Assembly (NCBI GenBank): GCA_964016885.1
Contig: OZ024759.1
Coordinates: 571,001 to 635,000, forward strand
DNA length: 64,000 bases
Origin: Eledone cirrhosa
Taxonomy: Eukaryota; Mollusca; Cephalopoda; Octopoda; Eledonidae
Direction of reading: 5' to 3'
Shown: piece by piece, positions 57,701 to 64,000 of the stretch
Position numbering within the stretch: the stretch's first letter is position 1
How the letters are laid out: every line of letters starts with the position of its first letter
Program-made: the position numbers and the translations under genes
Notes under the pieces: generated by a model
Database searches by the model: none
The model's input: the letters and a program-made list of their open reading frames with translations, nothing else
Told to the model about the DNA's origin: nothing

Positions 57701-59293
57701 ACATGACACAGTCTATATTAGTAACATGACAAAGTCTATATTAGTAACATGACACAGTCTATATTAGTAACATGACACAGTCTATATTAGTAACATGACG
57801 CAGTCTATATTAGTAACATGACAAAGTCTATATTAGTAACATGACAAAGTCTATATTAGTAACAGGACAGTCTATATTAGTAACATGACAAAGTCTATAT
57901 TAGTAACATGACACAGTCTATATTAGTAACATGACAAAGTCTCTATTAGTAACATGACAAAGTCTATATTAGTAACATGACAGTCTATATTAGTAACATG
58001 ACAAAGTCTCTATTAGTAACATGACAAAGTCTATATTAGTAACATGACAGTCTATATTAGTAACATGACAAAGTCTATATTAGTAACATGACAGTCTATA
58101 TTGTAACATGACACAGTCTATATTAGTAACATGACACAGTCTATATTAGTAACATGACATAGTCTATATTAGTAACATGACAAAGTCTATATTAGTAACA
58201 TGACAGTCTATATTGTAACATGACACAGTCTATATTAGTAACATGACACAGTCTATATTAGTAAAATGACATAGTCTATATTAGTAACATGACAAAGTCT
58301 ATATTAGTAACATGACACAGTCTATATTAGTAACATGACACAGTCTATATTAGTAACATGACGCAGTCTATATTAGTAACATGAGAAAGTCTATATTAGT
58401 AACATGACAAAGTCTATATTAGTAACAGGACAGTCTATATTAGTAACATGACAAAGTCTATATTAGTAACATGACACAGTCTATATTAGTAACATGACAA
58501 AGTCTCTATTAGTAACATGACAAAGTCTATATTAGTAACATGACAGTCTATATTAGTAACATGACAAAGTCTCTATTAGTAACATGACAAAGTCTATATT
58601 AGTAACATGACAGTCTATATTAGTAACATGACAAAGTCTATATTAGTAACATGACAGTCTATATTGTAACATGACACAGTCTATATTAGTAACATGACAC
58701 AGTCTATATTAGTAACATGACAAAGTCTATATTAGTAACATGACAGTCTATATTGTAACATGACACAGTCTATATTAGTAACATGACACAGTCTATATTA
58801 GTAAAATGACATAGTCTATATTAGTAACATGACAAAGTCTATATTAGTAACAATACAGTCTATATTGTAACACGACACAGTCTATATTAGTAATATGACA
58901 CAGTCTATATTAGAAACATGACAGTCTATATTAGTAACATGACACAGTCTATATTAGTAACATGACAGTCTATATTAGTAACATGACAAAGTCTATATTA
59001 GTAGCATGACAAAGTCTATATTAGTAACATGACACAGTCTATATTAGTAACATGACAGTCTATATTAGTAACATGACACAGTCTATAATAGTAGCATGAC
59101 AAAGTCTATATTAGTAACATGACACAGTCTATATTAGTAACATGACAATCTATATTAGTAACATGACACAGTCTATATTAGTAACATGACAAAGTCTATA
59201 TTAGTAACATGACAAAGTCTATATTAGTAACATGACACAGTCTATATTAGTAACATGACACAGTCTATATTAATAACATGACAAAGTCTATAT
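54742..59293 (+). repeat. Copy 1 of a 4,552-bp tandem duplication
   Basis: Markers recur exactly 4,552 bp downstream: GTCAATATT 54851/59403, ATGTCAAAG 55186/59738, CATGGTC 55435/59987, GACAATCT 55689/60241, the 71-bp signature 56273/60825 and 58852/63404 (the first of the second pair has AATACAG), and the rare CTATAATAG 59081/63633. Matching spans about 54742 to 59328, one period plus a short overlap, so the copies are adjacent. A higher-order repeat of about 2.0 kb lies inside (CATGGTC 55435 to 57431 = 1,996 bp). Confidence 0.88.
57797..58850 (+). repeat. 563-bp internal duplication
   Basis: GACGCAG occurs at 57797 and 58360 and AACAGG near 57861 and 58424, both 563 bp apart. GTAAAATG at 58264 and 58804 is 540 bp apart. 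The 23-bp shortfall is one CATAG-linker unit that is missing from the second copy near 58725. The same pair, including the missing unit, is seen in the downstream 4,552-bp copy (about 62350-63400), so this event came before the larger duplication. A private GAGAAAG near 58383 arose afterwards. Confidence 0.83.
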
Positions 59294-62200
59294 TAGTAAC
59301 ATGACACAGTCTATATTAGTAACATGACACAGTCTATATTAGTAACATGACAAAGTCTATATTAGTAGCATGACAAAGTCTATATTAGTAACATGACAAA
59401 GTCAATATTAGTAACATGACACAGTCTATATTAGTAACATGACAATGTCTATATTAGTAACATGACAAAGTCTATATTAGTAACATGAAACAGTCTATAT
59501 TAGTAACATGACAAAGTCTATATTAGTAACATGACACTGTCTATATTAGTAACTTGACAAAGTCTATATTAGTAACATGACACAGTCTATATTAGTAACA
59601 TGACACAGTCTATATTAGTAACATGACAAAGTCTATATTAGTAGCATGACAAAGTCTATATTAGTAACATGACACAGTCTATATTAGTAACATGACAAAG
59701 ACTATATTAGTAACATGACAGTCTATATTAGTAACATGTCAAAGTCTATATTAGTAACATGACAGTCTATATTAGTAACATGACAGTCTATATTAGTAGC
59801 ATGACAAAGTCTATATTAGTAACATGACAAAGTCTATATTAGTAACATGACACAGTCTATATTAGTAACATGACACAGTCTATATTAGTAACATGACAGT
59901 CTATATTAGTAGCATGACAAAGTCTATATTAATAACATGACACAGTCTATATTAGTAACATGACATAGTCTATATTAGTAACATGACATGGTCTATATTA
60001 GTAGCATGACAAAGTCTATATTAGTAACATGACAAAGTCTATATTAGTAACATGACACAGTCTATATTAGTAACATGACAAAGTCTATATTAGTAACATG
60101 ACACAGTCTATATTAGTAGCATGACAAAGTCTATATTAGTAACATGACACAGTCTATATTAGTAACATGACACAGTCTATATTAGTAGCATGACAAAGTC
60201 TATATTAGTAACATGACACAGTCTATATTAGTAACATGACAATCTATATTAGTAACATGACACAGTCTATATTAGTAACATGACAAAGTCTATATTAGTA
60301 ACATGACAAAGTCTATATTAGTAACATGACACAGTCTATATTAGTAACATGACACAGTCTATATTAATAACATGACAAAGTCTATATTAGTAACATGACA
60401 CAGTCTATATTAGTAACATGACATAGTCTATATTAGTAACGTGACACAGTCTATATTAGTAACATGACAAAGTCTATATTAGTAGCATGACAAAGTCTAT
60501 ATTAGTAACATGACAAAGTCTATATTAGTAACATGACACAGTCTATATTAGTAACATGACAAAGTCTATATTAGTAACATGACAAAGTCTATATTAGTAA
60601 CATGACAGTCTATATTAGTAACATGACAAAGTCTCTATTAGTAACATGACAAAGTCTATATTAGTAACATGACAGTCTATATTAGTAACATAACAAAGTC
60701 TATATTAGTAACATGACAGTCTATATTGTAACATGACACAGTCTATATTAGTAACATGACACAGTCTATATTAGTAACATGACATAGTCTATATTAGTAA
60801 CATGACAAAGTCTATATTAGTAACAAGACAGTCTATATTGTAACACGACACAGTCTATATTAGTAATATGACACAGTCTATATTAGAAACATGACAGTCT
60901 ATATTAGTAACATGACAAAGTCTATATTAGTAACATGACAAAGTCTATATTAGTAACATGACAAAGTCTATATTAGTAGCATGACACAGTCTATATTAGT
61001 AACATGACACAGTCTATATTAGTAACATGACAGTCTATATTAGTAACATGACAAAGTCTATATTAGTAGCATGACAAAGTCTATATTAGTAACATGACAC
61101 AGTCTATATTAGTAACATGACAGTCTATATTAGTAACATGACACAGTCTATATTAGTAACATGACAAAGTCTATATTAGTAGCATGACAAAGTCTATATT
61201 AGTAACATGACAGTCTATATTAGTAACATGACAAAGTCTATATTAGTAGCATGACAAAGTCTATATTAGTAGCATGACACAGTCTAAATTAGTAACATGA
61301 CACAGTCTATATTAGTAACATGACACAGTCTATATTAGTAACATGACAAAGTCTATATTAGTGGCATGACAAAGTCTATATTAGTAACATGACAAAGTCA
61401 ATATTAGTAACATGACACAGTCTATATTAGTAACATGACAATGTCTATATTAGTAACATGACAAAGTCTATATTAGTAACATGAAACAGTCTATATTTGT
61501 AACATGACAAAGTCTATATTAGTAACATGACACTGTCTATATTAGTAACTTGACAAAGTCTATATTAGTAACATGACACAGTCTATATTAGTAACATGAC
61601 ACAGTCTATATTAGTAACATGACAAAGTCTATATTAGTAGCATGACAAAGTCTATATTAGTAACATGACACAGTCTATATTAGTAACATGACAAAGACTA
61701 TATTAGTAACATGACAGTCTATATTAGTAACATGTCAAAGTCTATATTAGTAACATGACAGTCTATATTAGTAACATGACAGTCTATATTAGTAGCATGA
61801 CAAAGTCTATATTAGTAACATGACAAAGTCTATATTAGTAACATGACACAGTCTATATTAGTAACATGACACAGTCTATATTAGTAACATGACAGTCTAT
61901 ATTAGTAGCATGACAAAGTCTATATTAATAACATGACACAGTCTATATTAGTAACATGACATAGTCTATATTAGTAACATGACATGGTCTATATTAGTAG
62001 CATGACAAAGTCTATATTAGTAACATGACAAAGTCTATATTAGTAACATGACACAGTCTATATTAGTAACATGACAAAGTCTATATTAGTAACATGACAC
62101 AGTCTATATTAGTAGCATGACAAAGTCTATATTAGTAACATGACACAGTCTATATTAGTAACATGACACAGTCTATATTAGTAACATGACAAAGTCTATA

Positions 62201-63880
62201 TTAGTAACATGACACAGTCTATATTACTAACATGACAAAGTCTATATTAGTAACATGACACAGTCTATATTAGTAACATGACAAAGTCTATATTAGTAAC
62301 ATGACACAGTCTATATTAGTAACATGACACAGTCTATATTAGTAACATGACGCAGTCTATATTAGTAACATGACAAAGTCTATATTAGTAACATGACAAA
62401 GTCTATATTAGTAACAGGACAGTCTATATTAGTAACATGACAAAGTCTATATTAGTAACATGACACAGTCTATATTAGTAACATGACAAAGTCTCTATTA
62501 GTAACATGACAAAGTCTATATTAGTAACATGACAGTCTATATTAGTAACATGACAAAGTCTCTATTAGTAACATGACAAAGTCTATATTAGTAACATGAC
62601 AGTCTATATTAGTAACATGACAAAGTCTATATTAGTAACATGACAGTCTATATTGTAACATGACACAGTCTATATTAGTAACATGACACAGTCTATATTA
62701 GTAACATGACATAGTCTATATTAGTAACATGACAAAGTCTATATTAGTAACATGACAGTCTATATTGTAACATGACACAGTCTATATTAGTAACATGACA
62801 CAGTCTATATTAGTAAAATGACATAGTCTATATTAGTAACATGACAAAGTCTATATTAGTAACATGACACAGTCTATATTAGTAACATGACACAGTCTAT
62901 ATTAGTAACATGACGCAGTCTATATTAGTAACATGACAAAGTCTATATTAGTAACATGACAAAGTCTATATTAGTAACAGGACAGTCTATATTAGTAACA
63001 TGACAAAGTCTATATTAGTAACATGACACAGTCTATATTAGTAACATGACAAAGTCTCTATTAGTAACATGACAAAGTCTATATTAGTAACATGACAGTC
63101 TATATTAGTAACATGACAAAGTCTCTATTAGTAACATGACAAAGTCTATATTAGTAACATGACAGTCTATATTAGTAACATGACAAAGTCTATATTAGTA
63201 ACATGACAGTCTATATTGTAACATGACACAGTCTATATTAGTAACATGACACAGTCTATATTAGTAACATGACAAAGTCTATATTAGTAACATGACAGTC
63301 TATATTGTAACATGACACAGTCTATATTAGTAACATGACACAGTCTATATTAGTAAAATGACATAGTCTATATTAGTAACATGACAAAGTCTATATTAGT
63401 AACAAGACAGTCTATATTGTAACACGACACAGTCTATATTAGTAATATGACACAGTCTATATTAGAAACATGACAGTCTATATTAGTAACATGACACAGT
63501 CTATATTAGTAACATGACAGTCTATATTAGTAACATGACAAAGTCTATATTAGTAGCATGACAAAGTCTATATTAGTAACATGACACAGTCTATATTAGT
63601 AACATGACAGTCTATATTAGTAACATGACACAGTCTATAATAGTAGCATGACAAAGTCTATATTAGTAACATGACACAGTCTATATTAGTAACATGACAA
63701 TCTATATTAGTAACATGACACAGTCTATATTAGTAACATGACAAAGTCTATATTAGTAACATGACAAAGTCTATATTAGTAACATGACACAGTCTATATT
63801 AGTAACATGACACAGTCTATATTAATAACATGACAAAGTCTATATTAGTAACATGACACAGTCTATATTAGTAACATGAC
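59294..63880 (+). repeat. Copy 2 of the 4,552-bp tandem duplication
   Basis: This is the downstream neighbour of 54742-59293. Matching stops near 63880, where CATAGTC followed by AACGTGAC here faces CACAGTC in copy 1. The last 120 bases (63881-64000) continue as a type II block and are cut by the window edge. Confidence 0.87.
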
Positions 63881-64000
63881 ATAGTCTATATTAGTAACGT
63901 GACACAGTCTATATTAGTAACATGACAAAGTCTATATTAGTAGCATGACAAAGTCTATATTAGTAACATGACAAAGTCTATATTAGTAACATGACACAGT

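Larger units (their letters stand above)
1..64000 (+). repeat. 23-bp satellite / giant minisatellite array filling the window
   Basis: The sequence is a head-to-tail tandem array of one monomer from first to last base. The unit is a linker AMA plus the core GTCTATATTAGTAACATGAC, 23 bp in total. The A-linker consensus has 10 A, 7 T, 3 G and 3 C (74% AT). All units I read have the same orientation, and no unique DNA separates them. The first unit is cut at base 1 and the last at base 64000, so the real array is longer. There is no coding capacity. On the + strand each core holds TAG (core bases 9-11), TAA (12-14) and TGA (17-19); on the minus strand it holds TAA and TAG. A 23-bp period moves the frame by two at each unit, so every frame closes within a few units. 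The role is unknown: a heterochromatic, centromeric or subtelomeric satellite is likely from the family type, but the sequence alone does not show which. Confidence 0.98.

Noticed and set aside
1..64000. CRISPR array (short direct repeats of about 23 bp)
   Set aside because: The repeats abut one another with no unique spacers, and there are no cas genes or leader.
1..64000. Telomere repeats; some yeasts have 23-bp telomeric units
   Set aside because: The unit is not G-rich on either strand, and the array has varied unit types, nested kilobase-scale duplications and a length far above that of such telomeres. A subtelomeric position remains possible.
1..64000. Protein-coding gene with a repetitive domain
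   Set aside because: TAG, TAA and TGA occur in each unit on the + strand, TAA and TAG on the minus strand, and the 23-bp period rotates the frame, so no frame stays open for more than a few units.
1..64000. TATA-box-like promoters in CTATATTAG
   Set aside because: The motif is part of every monomer and has no associated gene or unique flanking signal, so it cannot be called a promoter from sequence.
1..64000. Plasmid or phage replication iterons (about 20-bp direct repeats)
   Set aside because: Iteron clusters hold a few to some tens of copies beside a rep gene. Here there are thousands of units and no gene.
1..64000. A single fixed higher-order repeat period, as in alpha satellite
   Set aside because: Gaps between the 15 copies of the 71-bp signature range from 1,875 to 9,751 bp. 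Several local periods exist (2,659, 2,873, 2,186, 4,552, about 6,500, about 2,000), with no single one throughout.
1..64000. Pure assembly artefact
   Set aside because: Copies carry private substitutions and unit-level indels in a consistent order of descent, which a simple assembly loop would not produce. Individual joins, such as those of the 4,552- and 2,659-bp duplications, still need read support.

Overview
The whole 64-kb window is one uninterrupted, head-to-tail satellite (giant minisatellite) array. The monomer is a 23-bp unit: a 3-base linker AMA (M = A or C) followed by the 20-base core GTCTATATTAGTAACATGAC. The consensus is about 70-74% AT. There are roughly 2,800 units (window length divided by a mean unit of about 22.7 bp; not counted one by one). 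I see no unique sequence, gene, RNA gene, transposon or inversion, and the array runs off both ends of the window. Long single-family satellite DNA with layered higher-order structure points to a eukaryotic chromosome (heterochromatic, pericentromeric or subtelomeric block, or a giant VNTR). Nothing here identifies the species.

The monomers are not identical. They come in lengths of 23, 22, 21 and 20 bp, differ at one hypervariable linker base, and carry rare marker substitutions. These markers act as a barcode. They show two recurring kinds of block. Type I blocks contain GAAAC, then CACTGTC plus AACTTGAC, then AAAGACT, a pair of short units, and GTCATATT. Type II blocks contain GACAATCT, TTAATAAC, AACGTGAC, GTCTCTATT, AACATAAC, and often a 71-bp signature that begins AAGACAG.

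Reading the markers at fixed offsets reveals large segmental duplications inside the array. 1-9.2 kb: a 2,659-bp tandem duplication, itself flanked by a 6,494-bp-offset repeat. 12.05-26.1 kb: a block of about 6.5 kb present two full times plus a partial third. 26.7-36.9 kb: a 3.8-kb segment repeated at offset 6,431 to 6,410. 29.7-33.1 kb is copied at 41.8-45.2 kb, offset 12,108. 36.5-42.3 kb: a 2,873-bp tandem duplication made of smaller blocks of about 925-1,000 bp. 45.4-50.4 kb: a 2,186-bp tandem duplication of about 2.3 copies. 54.7-63.9 kb: a 4,552-bp tandem duplication built on a higher-order repeat of about 2.0 kb. The right end (after about 52.5 kb) carries its own marker set and lacks one marker that is common to its left.

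The core is a near-perfect inverted repeat. The recurrent 22-bp unit turns it into a 19-bp quasi-palindrome with only one mismatched pair. No protein can be encoded over any useful length, because each unit carries stop codons on both strands and the 23-bp length rotates the frame.
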